Source: Strigamia acuminata
Lineage: Eukaryota; Arthropoda; Chilopoda; Geophilomorpha; Linotaeniidae
NCBI GenBank assembly: GCA_949358305.1
Contig: OX442315.1
Location: 372,001-436,000, forward strand
Direction: 5' to 3'
Length of the DNA stretch: 64,000 bases
The number at the start of each line of letters is the position of its first letter. Positions within the stretch are counted from its first letter, which is position 1. Of the stretch, positions 10,199-20,744 are shown one piece after another. The position numbers and the translations under genes were made by a program. Under the pieces are notes generated by a model that was not told the origin of the DNA, searched no databases, and saw nothing but the letters and a program-made list of their open reading frames with translations.

Positions 10199-10704
10199 TT
10201 ATAAACTCAATTTATCAATTCCAAATAACAAAGTAGGAAGAGTTGGTATTGGTCTAGGTGTGAGGAGTTCGATACCGGTAATATTAATTGGTTTTAGTGC
10301 GGGGCGTCCAGTTCCAGGAGCCCTTTTAGCCGCTTGATCATCTGTCGTATTTTTATCGCTTTGGCGCCGAACCCGAATGGACCTAGGTGTGAGGAGTTCG
10401 ATACCGGTAATATTAAATGGCTCTGGTGTGGGGCGTCCAGGAGCGCTTTTAGCCGCTTGATCATCCGTCGTTTTTATATCGCTTTGGCGCCGAACCCGAA
10501 TAAGCTGCAGATCAAAGGATTAAAACATTTTCATTTCTGTTTTATCGTCACAACTATTTTATACTTCGCACTTACATCCATCGAGCATGCATCAAACAGA
10601 AAAACCGATATTACCAGCAGTGCTGTGTGCGCAAAAATCATCTATTAATCAATAAACGAAGTAAACAAAACAATAAACATACCTAATGCAGAAATGTGTT
10701 TCAT
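10199..10704 (-). pseudogene. Truncated paralogue of the 13.5 kb cuticular protein, CBM14 domain lost
   Basis: Exons 10704-10683, 10622-10576 and 10504-10199 join in frame (phases 1 and 0) and encode 124 residues. The signal peptide (MKHISALALLVISVFLFDAC) and the start of exon 3 (IRVRRQSD...TDDQAAK) match the gene at 13471-14196. Exon 3 contains a direct in-frame duplication of about 126 bases: the segment from IRVRRQSD to NITGIELLTPR occurs twice. The downstream chitin-binding domain is absent; the frame instead ends at TAA 10201-10199 after a short AT-derived tail. The frame is intact, so it may be a shortened secreted protein rather than a dead gene. Loss of the domain and the neighbouring decayed gene favour decay. 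Confidence 0.6.
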
Positions 10705-10940
10705 ATTGAGAAGAAATTGAAAACAGCAGCAGCAGCGGTTTGATTTCGTTGCGCTATGAATGCTTGACGAAAAGAAGCCAGAATAAAAGCAGGTTAGTTA
10801 ACCAGGTCACCCTCAGATCCTAATAAGCTTTTGCTGCGAAGCATCGAGGTCGGAGAAAACATATGAACCTGAATAGTGATGTGATTAACCTAGAATACTC
10901 CCAAGGACGAGAAGCGAGAGTAGAAAAATGAGTTCATTTT
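10705..10940 (-). promoter_or_regulatory. Duplicated promoter region of the cuticular-type gene
   Basis: Sequence upstream of the start at 10704 aligns with 14197-14400 upstream of the paralogue. Shared blocks include GAGGTC.GAGAAA..CATAT.AAC and ATTAACCTAGAATA. Conservation in both copies marks it as the shared 5' UTR/promoter of the duplicate genes. Confidence 0.5.
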
Positions 10941-11122
10941 CCAGCATCCTTACGGAGTAACTCGCACGAGTCGCCATTAAAATTTCAGCCACGCTTCTTC
11001 ACAATTTTAAAATAGTTGTAACTTTATAAACTAACCAATAATTTTTTATTACTTTTTGTTCACTTTCTACAATTATTTTGGCTTTTTTTTTTTTTAATTT
11101 TTTTATAGCTTTTTTCTTTTCA

Positions 11123-11583
11123 TCAGGAACGTTTCCTCAAATCCGTACGCCTCCGTACGTTTCGTGGTGCGCCTGCGCCACGTCTCTTCGAATTCCCGGA
11201 AGAGCCTCCAACATTTAAACTAAAACTGAATTTCTGTATTAAAAAGAAAAGAAAGTTAAATTAAATTAAATTAAATAAAGTGGAACATATACCATGGAGA
11301 AGAGTTTGCCAGGTTTCTTTCCATCGGACAAATACCAAATGAAGAAATAGAGAAGAATGAAAGTTGTCGGTAGAATTATGTCGGAAAATCTGATTATGCT
11401 TGGACTGGTAAAATAAACATTCTTGACCGCAAGGATCACAGTAATGATGCTCATCACCTGAATGGTTTGCAAATAGATAAAGATACGGCACCAAGTGGCA
11501 ATATATTAAACACAATGCAAAATTACGAATGTTATTATTTTCAATATCGCGAGAGAAGTTTTCATCCAACCCTTTTGAACCAT
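11123..11583 (-). pseudogene. Decayed four-TM MARVEL-like paralogue B
   Basis: Exon 1 (11583-11527) and exon 2 (11457-11293) match genes A, C and D in length, phase and sequence: a start MVQKGWMK, and an exon 2 with two hydrophobic segments ending DGKKPGKLFSM. The exon 3 acceptor (TTAATACAG) is preserved, but the exon (11233-11123) has lost the TM3 coding segment and reads into an arginine-rich tail ending TGA at 11125-11123. No exon 4 (TM4) is found. The predicted 110-residue product would have half the membrane segments. I interpret it as a decaying copy; a shortened but expressed variant cannot be excluded. Confidence 0.6.
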
Positions 11584-12787
11584 TTTGAATGAAAATCAAT
11601 CTCCGGCAAAGAACAAGAAATTGCAACTGAGTTAGCCAAGATTATTCTTCATTTTGCATCTTGCCACTCTCTCCCGTCAGTCAGTCATCTGTAAATAAGA
11701 TTACAACTCAATTAATTCCTTTCTTCATTTATACGAAATCTTCCATTTTCGTAATCCTTACTTTTTCACACTGGATGGATATATGCGTACCGGTGTGTAC
11801 CGTATCCATCATGTTCTGTTAGTTCAACAATTACATCTGTCACATTAATGTAGACAATTCTTGCAATAATATTCTTCACTTTTCATGTGTCAATCGTGGA
11901 AATGTCTTAATTACTCATTCCTCCACAGGGGGGATACACTGTTATTTCCCTAATAAGTCAATTGGTCTATCGACAACAATTGATGACACTGTTGGAAATG
12001 TTTATTATATCCATCTTGTGGTGAAACTAAAAATAAGAATTTTTATTAGAAATAATATATATTTTATTTTATCAGAATTATTTCTGTTTATTATTTTTTA
12101 TTTTGTCCAAAAAAGTTGGTTCTCATGAGCAATTAGGTCGTTGCAAGCCCTTAGGTCTCAACAGGATGCACATCCTGTCTGAGATTGAGAAGGCAGTCTA
12201 ATACCAAATCATTGCCATGAACAGTCACAAAAGTTATCTCCTGAAACCAAACCAATTTGTTGGTCTAACTTGTGATTTACGCCATTATTTGCAACAAACT
12301 GCATTTGTTGTGAGAGTTATTCTTTGCTCAGTTAATACTGAATTGAGCTGAGACCACAGCCTTGCCTTGAGCTTGTCAAGAACCGGTAAAAAGAAGCCAA
12401 AGTTGACATCATCGCAGCCTACGAAGCTCGTCATGCCTAAAAATGTATTCTTGGTGCTCGGAGACAGCAATTGACCATGTGGATATGGTTAAGTAAAAAA
12501 AAAGTGTGTTTTAATACGCAAAAATACAGAAGGCGCTGTAACTTAACAGCATCACAAAATAACAAGAGTGTAATGAGGAGAAGCGAATATGATACAGCAG
12601 TGCTGCCCAAGCCAAGAAAGGTTCCGAATTGCCTCAAGTCACCACGTCGTCAGTTCAGCATAAAGAATTCTTTCGACCGCAGTCAGAAGTACCCCCTGAA
12701 ACGTCACTGCACCACTTCACTGCACACATTGAGAATAGAAAGAACCCATAGAAGAAGAAAAAGTTGGAAAAGTCCTACTTTTCATAA
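11584..12787. other. No supported gene
   Basis: Long AT-rich stretch. Several 60-130 codon open frames at 12285-12863 lack signal peptides, domains or splice context and run into the MITE at 12788, so I do not call them. Confidence 0.4.
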
Positions 12788-13152
12788 GGGGCCGTCCATA
12801 AATTACGTAACGCTGATTTTACGATTTTTAGACCCCCTCCCCCCCCTTGTAACAAGGTCATAACAAATCCACAAACCCCCCCTAGAATATTACGTAACAA
12901 AACTCACTACCCCCCCCCCCAAAAAAAAAATTTGATACAAGCTTATAATATAAAATTTTACACAAATTTAAAATTTTTTACAAAAATTAAAAAAAATTGC
13001 CAAAAATTTTCAAAAATTTTCAAAAATGTTAAAAAAAATTTTGTTACATAACATTATTAAGACCCCTCCCCCTCCCTGTCGTAACAACCGGTAACAAAAT
13101 TTGAAACCCCCTCCCCCCCCCTCCAGGCGTTACATTATTTATGGACGGCCCC
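12788..13152. mobile_element. MITE with GGGGCCGTCCATAAATTACG termini, TAA target duplication
   Basis: Inverted ends GGGGCCGTCCATAAATTACG (12788) and its near complement (ending 13152) flank C-run and A/T-rich sequence with no ORF. TAA occurs at 12785-12787 and again at 13153-13155, as expected for PIF/Harbinger-type (TWA) insertions. Similar termini are widespread in arthropod MITEs. Confidence 0.8.
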
Positions 13153-13470
13153 TAACGCATGCTGTTATATTTGAGTCTTACATTTGGTGAAGATAATAAA
13201 AGCAATAAAAACAAAAATCTTCGTGATAATTAATTTAAATTTTTAATGAGCTCTTCGTTAGACGGACAAACCCAGTGGCCTGCCTTTTCTTTTGGTACAC
13301 ACACCAGAAGAAACTTGATTTCACTCTACCCTCGAGCACAGTGCAACCAGGTAAAGAAAAAAGGACGAGTAACCTCTTTTCTTTCTCAAGTCGCAACCAT
13401 AAATAAATGGAAATACATCACTTTAAGATATTTAATCAAAACTCTCCTACGTTACATGTTTCTCACAAGT
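13153..13470. other. 3' flank of the cuticular gene; no other gene
   Basis: AT-rich sequence downstream (minus sense) of the stop at 13471. The open frame at 13246 has no support. Confidence 0.4.
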
Positions 13471-14196
13471 TTAAGTTGGACGGTCGGTGATTCCAAATTT
13501 CCGATTCACTTGATCATATCTGAGAGGTGCCTCGCTACAAGGTAGAGCATCATCCGGGTAAGTGCAAGTGAGCGTCTCTTGATCGAATATGGTTTGATTG
13601 CCACAGAAGAAACTATACTGAACCATTTCTTCCAATCCCGTTTCCAAATTCTCATGCGGAACACAAACGTGGTAGATCTGACAGTTGTTATCTACGTCCG
13701 CGTAATACCCGTAAATGCGTCCAAAACACAAAAACCCGTGTTTGATAACGCCAACGATAACTTCAGAAGCTGCCGGTAAAGCGTAAACGGTTGGTGGTCT
13801 TGGTCCTGGTCCTGGTGTGGGTAATCCACTTACAAAATCTATTGGTCTTGGTGTGGGCCGTCCAAAAGCGCCTTTACCCGCTCGATCGTCACCCGTATTT
13901 GCATCGCTTTGACGCCGCAGCCGAATGGGCTGCAGATAGAAGGATTTATTTATTTATTTATTTATTTAATCGCACTCCAAAGGAGTAAAAAGAAATGAGA
14001 TACAAGTGAGGTACAATAATTAAAACAATTTCATTTGTGTTTTATCGTCGCAAGTACTTACATCCATCGAGCATGCGCCAAACAGAAAAACTGATATCAC
14101 CAGTGCTGTAAATGTGTACAAAAAGAAAATTACTAATCAAGAAATAAACAAAATTAATAAAATAATAAACATACTTGAGGCAAAAATGTGTTTCAT
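13471..14196 (-). CDS. Secreted cuticular protein with one chitin-binding domain (CPAP1-like)
   Basis: Three exons: 14196-14175, 14105-14062 and 13929-13471. Donors are GTATGT and GTAAGT; acceptors are TTTACAG and CTATCTGCAG. The 174-residue protein has a signal peptide (MKHIFASTLVISVFLFGACS), a basic and Pro-rich linker (IRLRRQSD..., TPGPGPRPP), then one CBM14 domain with CFGRIYGYYADVDNNCQIYH, HVC, FFC, LTC and LPC. The aromatic-rich spacing is typical of arthropod cuticular proteins analogous to peritrophins, which bind chitin in the extracellular cuticle. A decayed duplicate lies at 10199-10704. Intron 2 carries an inverted LINE tail. The next gene upstream on the same strand is four-TM gene C. 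Confidence 0.8.
13944..14030 (-). mobile_element. LINE 3' tail in intron 2 of the cuticular gene
   Basis: Reverse complement of the LINE tails at 1900-1967 and 6590-6655: a (TTTA)n run followed by ATCGCACTCCAAAGGAGT. It sits just upstream of the exon 3 acceptor polypyrimidine tract, about 10 bases away. Confidence 0.7.
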
Positions 14197-14400
14197 ATTG
14201 AAACGATGTTGAAAACGGCAGCGGATTTGGATTCGAAAAAAGAATGTGCGCCTTGTACAAAAGGTTTCTGCTTTTATGACAAAACAGAGCCAGGTTAATG
14301 TATTCCTCAACCTGACCTTTGACTTTGCTGCGAGAAATCGAGGTCAGAGAAAGCATATAAACATGAATTGTGATGTTATTAACCTAGAATAATCTCAAGG
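14197..14400 (-). promoter_or_regulatory. Promoter/5' region shared with the 10.2 kb paralogue
   Basis: Blocks such as GAGGTCAGAGAAAGCATATAA and ATTAACCTAGAATAATCTCA match 10850-10920. Preservation between duplicates suggests promoter or 5' UTR sequence. Confidence 0.45.
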
Positions 14401-14627
14401 ATGAGAAAAGACTACACATTTACTTGTTAGTTGACTCCATTTTCAGCGAGTATGATTCTTCTATATTGTTTCTTTCACTATTACTTCAGACTTTTAAACG
14501 AATTAATTTAGAAGAATAAATTTAAAATAAAAAACTGAGTTTTAATTGATTCTACAGAGACGATAACAACTAAACAGGAAAGGTGAAATAAAAACAACGA
14601 GCAGCGTACATTATTTTGTCAAAATGA

Positions 14628-15439
14628 TTAATTAGCCGCGAGTCCGCGACGTTCTTTACAGAAGAGAGCAATAATTACGACTTGGATTATGGCCAGAAGA
14701 ATAAAAAATACCTGAAATAGAAATAAAAGAAAGAGTTATCAATGACTATGAAAATACGAATGAGATAGGAGTGAGATAGATCGCCATCTTGCTGGCCTTT
14801 AAGAGTGATTCCATTGTACATCACTAGGTGGCCACGGCCTACGTATTTTCCAAGCAGTTGCCGGTTTGGTCGGGTTCTTTAATACTTGATATTGATTTTC
14901 TATTGTTTCTGCTTTTCCTTATCCTCTTTTCAAGCTAAAAAGGTAACAACAACTCACCCCACACGCTACGCAGCCTTCCCCGTCAGGGATGTCTTGCCTC
15001 CACTCGGCGTATGCATATATTATTACGCCTCCCATAGCTAGATTTAAAATTGCATGCAAAACATGAAAAACAAATTCCTGTATTAGAAAAGAAAAAGAAA
15101 AATGAAATGTTGAGAGCATCTTTTAGCAAATTAACAAGTGCGTGCTACATACCATGAAGAATAGTTTGGCAGGTTGGTTTCCATCGAATAAGTACGAAAT
15201 GATGAAATAGAAAAGGATGAAAGGAGTCGTTGGTGAAATTATAAAGCAAAGATATAATTCAGCTTTGTGGATAAGACAACTAAACTCGTAGACAAGGGCT
15301 ACGGTAATAATGCTCACAATCTAAATGGTTTGAAAATAGATGAGTGAGTGAGATAAAAACTGGCAATATCGAAAACATTTACAAATGCAATTATTTTCAA
15401 GATCCCAACAGGAGTTTTTAACCAATTCACTTCAACCAT
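14628..15439 (-). CDS. Four-pass MARVEL-like membrane protein C
   Basis: Four phase-0 exons: 15439-15383, 15320-15153, 15077-14958 and 14711-14628. All have consensus donors (GTAAAT, GTATGT, GTGAGT) and AG acceptors. The 142-residue product starts MVEVNWLKTPVGILKIIAF and has four hydrophobic segments; TM3 is VLHAILNLAMGGVIIYAYA and TM4 VFFILLAIIQVVIIALF, with a basic C-terminus. The loop before TM4 has two cysteines (GCVAC), as in paralogues A and D. Same family and exon plan as the genes at 8711, 11123 and 20173-27499. Probably an integral membrane organiser; function not shown by sequence. Confidence 0.7.
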
Positions 15440-16083
15440 TTTCAATGAAAATCAATGTTTAGCGAGGAATAAAAAGGAAAACTGACGAGTGAGTTGGCAA
15501 ACAAGAATTTCTCTTTACAACAAGCCTAAATTCATTGTTAGAATTTAAAATGATTGTGTCTCCTGCTTGTAGCGCCATCTATTTCCGAAACACACAACAT
15601 GATGTCATTTGTCCGCCATTTGTTCAAATGTCTACAAATTGTCACCCGCTAATTTACACTGTGGAACCAGCAACAACAACAACAACAATGGGCCGTAACT
15701 AGATATTTGTACCTGACATGAGAAACGAAATGATTTTATTTATTTCTAAGTTTGTATTATTAATTTTTTTCTGTTTATTTCGACATTCTTTTTTAATTGC
15801 ACTTGTTGTGATTGTAAAGCTGCTTTTAAGTTATAAATTCTAACAAAATCTGCGGTTTTCTTTGTAATAAATTTTCGCAAAATTTATAAAATTTCAATAA
15901 AAGTTAGGTTTTTTTTTTTTTTATTTATTTATTTATAAATTCCGATAAAATCTGCTTATTTTTTTTTATAAATTCTAACAAAATGTGCGATCATTTCGAT
16001 AAAATTTTATAAAATGTTGATAAAAGTTGTATCTTACATTGAATAGTCTTTTTGACTTTTTCAATCAGTTCAGTACAGCACGA
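15440..16083. other. No gene seen
   Basis: AT-rich, with a short (CAA)n run near 15672. A possible 5' UTR exon for the gene at 16084 may be present, since CAATCAGTTCAG resembles an acceptor just before the start. Confidence 0.35.
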
Positions 16084-17130
16084 ATGGCAAAATTGAATTT
16101 CGCGCGTCTGGTGGTAAAAATAAATGGAGCGCAAGGATTGGCTGAATGGAAGGAGAGCGGTGATTGGTGGCGCCGATCTCTTCCATGTGCAAACCGAGCA
16201 ACACAAGTTGAAACGGAAGAATCTCTCAACGAAACTGTAAAATCGGAGTTGAGGCACAATCCATAGAATAGATGGTCGACTGACTCCTTTGACCTATGAG
16301 AATGCCGCCGTTAGTACCCAATCGGGCATAATGCTTATATTGCTGGACCTTAATACATATATGCTCATTTTGTTCGTCTCAGCGAGCTGATTCCGAATAT
16401 GTATGGTAGAAGGGCCAAAAGTGTGCGGAAATGCCTGAAAAACAAGTTTAAAAGTTAAGACTTAGGTCTGCGCCTAGACTCCAAACTTCGAATTGAAATT
16501 GTGCAACAACCACACACAGGATATGCTCCAAACTTTTTTTGGAACTTCCTTGACCCCTCCTCAACCCACTCAACAAGTTTCAAGACCTCGCACCTTCAGA
16601 TAGTTGAGTTACTCACTCCCAAACATAGCAACTTTTCCCGAAATCGCACCCGACTTCAACCTAATCTTACATTTCTTCGGATGAACAGTTTATTTTTGTA
16701 CGTAAAAGTATATTTTTTTCATCTGACAGTGCACTTATACATTTTACAGTGGAAATATTGTATGTTAAGTGCTACATATGCACGTCATGTAAAGTACGTA
16801 CATTTAGATACTCGTTTAGCATTCAGAAACGAACCGTTTTAGAGTGTGCAAATGAAACTAATATTCATTCATGAAGAAGAAGAATATCTTTAATATTTGA
16901 ATCCACTACACTCATTTTTATATCTGTAAATTACTTTTATTCTGTCAAAAATTTTTACTAGACATTTGTTATAATACCCCTTTTGCACAACTATGCCAGC
17001 GCCATCTATTGCCAATTCCGCGCTAGGTATTATGGGATTGAAAATAGTACGCTAGTATTCGATTACAATGCCTTAAGGTGCTTTTACAGTGCTTTAACAA
17101 CTAACAATTCAAATATTTGGTTCAGGGAAT

Positions 17131-17335
17131 TTGTAAAGAATTTGAGGCAAATTTGTAAAGAATTTGAGGCAAATTTGTAAAGAATTTGAGGCAAATTTGT
17201 AAAGAATTTGAGGCAAATTTGTAAAGAATTTGAGGCAAATTTGTAAAGAATTTGAGGCAAATTTGTAAAGAATTTGAGGCAAATTTGTAAAGAATTTGAG
17301 GCAAATTTGTAAAGAATTTGAGGCAAATTTGTAAG
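17131..17335. repeat. 21-base tandem array in the foldback arm
   Basis: About 9.5 copies of TTGTAAAGAATTTGAGGCAA plus A, almost perfect. Diverged inverted copies (CAAATTCTTTA...) occupy 17855-17965. Confidence 0.9.
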
Positions 17336-17397
17336 AATTTGTAAGAATTTGGTCAGCTGATTCGCTAATCGCCTAGATCAGAATCGGCAGCTGTCAG

Positions 17398-17840
17398 CCG
17401 TCGATTGTCGATTGTCACCTGTCGAATGTCGCGGCCGTCAGAAGTTGACTTTCGCGCCGTTAGCCGTCGACTGTCGACCGTCAGCAGCGACGGCCGACAG
17501 TTGACGGTCAAAAGCCGACGACTGACAACTGACAGCTTCCAGTTGCCGATTAATTTAGGCTATTTTCGAGGCAACTGGCAACTGTCAGTTGTCAGCCGTC
17601 GACTGTCGCGGCCGTCAGTCATCGGCTTTCGACCGTCAGCTGTCGAATGTCGCGTCCGTCGGACGTTGACTGTCGACCATTGCGGCTGACGGTCGGCAGT
17701 CGACGGCTGCGACATTCGACGGCTGGCTGTCGACTGTCGCGTATGTCGGACGTAGACTGTCGGTCGTCAGCTGTCGACTGTCGTGTCTGTCGGTCTTCGA
17801 CTGTCGACTGACGGCCGCGACAGTTGACAGCTGACAGCCG
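17398..17840. repeat. GTCGACTGTCG-rich palindromic repeat block
   Basis: GC-rich island in AT-rich DNA. GTCGACTGTC, GGCCGTCAG and their complements recur irregularly on both strands, with orientation shifting around 17680. It forms the core of the foldback element. Confidence 0.8.
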
Positions 17841-18231
17841 CCGATTAGTCCATCACCAAATTCTTTACGAATTTGTCGCAAATTTTTTACAAATTTGTCG
17901 CAAATTCTTTATAAATGTGCCGCAAATTCTTTATAAATATGCCGCAAATTCTTTACAAATTTTTAGCAAATTCCCTTAAACAAATATTTGAATTGTTAGT
18001 TGTTAAAGCACTGTGAGGCATTGTAATCGAATACTAGCGTACTATTTTCGATCCCATAATCCCTAGCGCGGAATTGGCAATAGATGGCGCTGCCATAGTT
18101 GTGCAAAAGGGGTATTGTTCACATTTTGATATGAATTTTTAAAACAATTTTTTAGATTTTTAAAACAATTTTTCAGATTTTTAAAACATTTTTTTAGATT
18201 TTTAAAATAATTTTTTAGAATTTTAAAACAA

Positions 18232-19455
18232 TTTCATAGATTTTTAAATCAATTTCATAGATTTTTAAATCAATTTCATAGATTTTTAAATCAATTTCAT
18301 AGATTTTTAAATCAATTTCATAGATTTTTAAATCAATTTCATAGATTTTTAAATCAATTTCATAGATTTTTAAATCAATTTCATAGATTTTTAAATCAAT
18401 TTCATAGATTTTTAAATCAATTTCATAGATTTTTAAATCAATTTCATAGATTTTTAAATCAATTTCATAGATTTTTAAATCAATTTCATAGATTTTTAAA
18501 TCAATTTCATAGATTTTTAAATCAATTTCATAGATTTTTAAATCAATTTCATAGATTTTTAAATCAATTTCATAGATTTTTAAATCAATTTCATAGATTT
18601 TTAAATCAATTTCATAGATTTTTAAATCAATTTCATAGATTTTTAAATCAATTTCATAGATTTTTAAATCAATTTCATAGATTTTTAAATCAATTTCATA
18701 GATTTTTAAATCAATTTCATAGATTTTTAAATCAATTTCATAGATTTTTAAATCAATTTCATAGATTTTTAAATCAATTTCATAGATTTTTAAATCAATT
18801 TCATAGATTTTTAAATCAATTTCATAGATTTTTAAATCAATTTCATAGATTTTTAAATCAATTTCATAGATTTTTAAATCAATTTCATAGATTTTTAAAT
18901 CAATTTCATAGATTTTTAAATCAATTTCATAGATTTTTAAATCAATTTCATAGATTTTTAAATCAATTTCATAGATTTTTAAATCAATTTCATAGATTTT
19001 TAAATCAATTTCATAGATTTTTAAATCAATTTCATAGATTTTTAAATCAATTTCATAGATTTTTAAATCAATTTCATAGATTTTTAAATCAATTTCATAG
19101 ATTTTTAAATCAATTTCATAGATTTTTAAATCAATTTCATAGATTTTTAAATCAATTTCATAGATTTTTAAATCAATTTCATAGATTTTTAAATCAATTT
19201 CATAGATTTTTAAATCAATTTCATAGATTTTTAAATCAATTTCATAGATTTTTAAATCAATTTCATAGATTTTTAAATCAATTTCATAGATTTTTAAATC
19301 ACGGATTCACGGATTTTGAAATCAATTTCACGGATTTTGAAATCAATTTCACGGATTTTGAAATCAATTTCACGGATTTTGAAATCAATTTCACGGATTT
19401 TGAAATCAACTTCACGGATTTTTAAATCAATTTCACGGATTTTTAAATCAATTTC
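18232..19455. repeat. 21-base satellite, about 50 near-identical copies plus a variant block
   Basis: The unit ATTTTTAAATCAATTTCATA plus G is repeated without visible change from about 18232 to 19300. A distinct variant block with CACGGATTTTGAAATCAATTT follows to 19455, and degenerate copies precede from 18130. The 21-base period keeps frames open, so the ORFs across it are artefacts. Confidence 0.95.
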
Positions 19456-20398
19456 ACGGATCCCATTTACCTCTTTCACTCTCTACAACTTTACCATCAA
19501 TTACATGTGTATAAACTTTTCTAATGAAATGATCAGAAAAGTGGATATCACAAATGTAACTTTTGGTACTCAATAGTCACTCCTTGGTATCAGCAGTCCC
19601 CATTGCTTCACTTGATGTGACTTTGGACGAAAAAAATGATGTTTTTCAGTGTTTGTTTTATAGCCTGACATGCAGGCAGGTGAAAAACAAGTAGGCATTT
19701 CAATCTTGAGCAGAGAATTTAAAACAACCGGGTGAAATCAAAATGGAGGGCGATCTGCGATTTCGACGCCACCTAGTGGTAAAATATGGAATGATTCGGC
19801 TGAAAGCAGAGTGAGTCGACCAAGAGTCGACCATCTATTCTATGGACTGTGGTTGAGGTAAGCAAAAGCATCAGTTTAATCCAATCTTCAATGTATGTGA
19901 AAAATTTTAAAAAAAAACTAAAATATTGATCTCTTTTCAGCCGAGTCGTCGAGTCGAGATGGAATATTATGAAAGAAATGTCGACCAAGGCAACTCAAGT
20001 TGAGTCAAGATGAAGAAACAAAGTTGAAATAAAGATGGCCGTTCATTAAGATTGAAATGAGCACACTGACGAGTGAGTTTTAATAAATTAAAAAGTTACA
20101 CAAGTAAGATAAGAAAAGGAAAGGAAAAATAAACACTTCGTGTGCATTATTATTATTATTATTTGACAATTATTAGTTGCTGTCACGTTTCTTATTAAGC
20201 TGAGCAGCATCAGCGAGTTGGAGAAAAACCAAAAAAACAAACATCCCCTGAAACGAAACCGAAAGAAAAGAAAGAAAGAGTTGTTAATGGTAATGTTAAT
20301 GTTAAAGGGAAGCGAGCGAGACAGCCATCTTGTCATTCTACTCGTGTACATCTTTTCCAGGCAATTGATTATCGATGAAAAATTGTAATTTCTAATTG

Positions 20399-20641
20399 CT
20401 ATACTCTGGCCATGTGTAAGTTTGGCCTAAATCCGAGCCTTTTCTCTGGTGTAGTGATACAAGAAAATAGATCCAAACACCAGGATTGCAACCGATCTAC
20501 TGAAATAGTAAGCGAACGTTCTATGATTTCTGGAAGAAGCAAGCAATAAACTCTGAACTATTTTTCCTGGTGGCAGCACAGAGTGAGTTATGAGGCTCGG
20601 ATTTAGGCCAAACTTACACATGGCCACTTGGCCAGAGTATA
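20399..20641. mobile_element. MITE in intron 3 of gene D
   Basis: Arms of about 40 bases (TACTCTGGCCATGTGTAAGT... and its complement) are inverted around about 150 bases. The right arm has an extra 8-base duplication (ACTTGGCC). TA at both edges fits a Tc1/mariner-type duplication. An apparent 149-codon ORF here is a chimera of LTR, exon 3 and this MITE. Confidence 0.7.
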
Positions 20642-20744
20642 AATACAAGTAGGTGTCATTTGCAATTGTTCTCACCGCACATACTGCACAGCCGGTTCCA
20701 TCTTCCTCAGGATGATAACGATAATAGTTATGATATGCTTTAAG

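Larger units (their letters stand above)
16973..18116. mobile_element. Foldback-type element with long structured inverted repeats
   Basis: Inverted repeats of about 150-180 bases start AATACCCCTTTTGCACAACT at both ends and include GCGCCATCTATTGCCAATTC and TAGTACGCTAGTATTCGATT. Inside, the left arm grades into a 21-base tandem array; the right arm holds inverted, more diverged copies of the same unit. The centre (17398-17840) is GTCGAC-rich. Long TIRs built of tandem subrepeats are the hallmark of foldback elements such as Drosophila FB and Galileo. Confidence 0.75.
16255..19851. mobile_element. 3.6 kb TIR element with 7-base target duplication
   Basis: The ends read CACAATCCATAGAATAGATG (16255 onward) and, inverted, CACAGTCCATAGAATAGATG (ending 19851), continuing into GTCGACT. 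GTTGAGG is duplicated at 16248-16254 and 19852-19858. There is no transposase. The interior holds a foldback element (16973-18116) and a 21-base satellite. Seven- to eight-base duplications fit P/Galileo or hAT-like transposition, but assignment is open. Confidence 0.75.
16084..20013 (+). pseudogene. Small unknown gene split by a 3.6 kb TIR element
   Basis: Exon 1 reads from ATG 16084 to 16253 and encodes a basic, Trp-containing sequence (MAKLNFARLVVKINGAQGLA...). The element at 16255-19851 interrupts it at GAGTTGAG. The same seven bases reappear at 19852-19858 followed by the donor GTAAGC. After an intron, the acceptor TCTCTTTTCAG leads to exon 2 (19941-20013), in frame, ending TGA, with AATAAA shortly after. 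Without the insertion the product would be about 80 residues; both exons contain an ATQVE motif. I do not recognise the family, so coding status rests on splice sites, frame and polyadenylation signal. Confidence 0.45.

Noticed and set aside
12285-12863. Cluster of 60-130 codon ORFs on both strands
   Set aside because: No domain, splice or signal-peptide evidence, and one runs into the MITE at 12788.
17084-17326. Repetitive ORFs (FASNSLQICLKF-type) over the 21-base array
   Set aside because: Open frames result from the 21-base period inside a foldback arm; no start, signal or homology.
18232-19300. Regular short repeats reminiscent of a CRISPR array
   Set aside because: The repeats are contiguous with no unique spacers, and the genome is eukaryotic; this is a satellite.
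19294-19576. ORFs with KSISRI or IREIDFK repeats
   Set aside because: Translation of the variant satellite block only.
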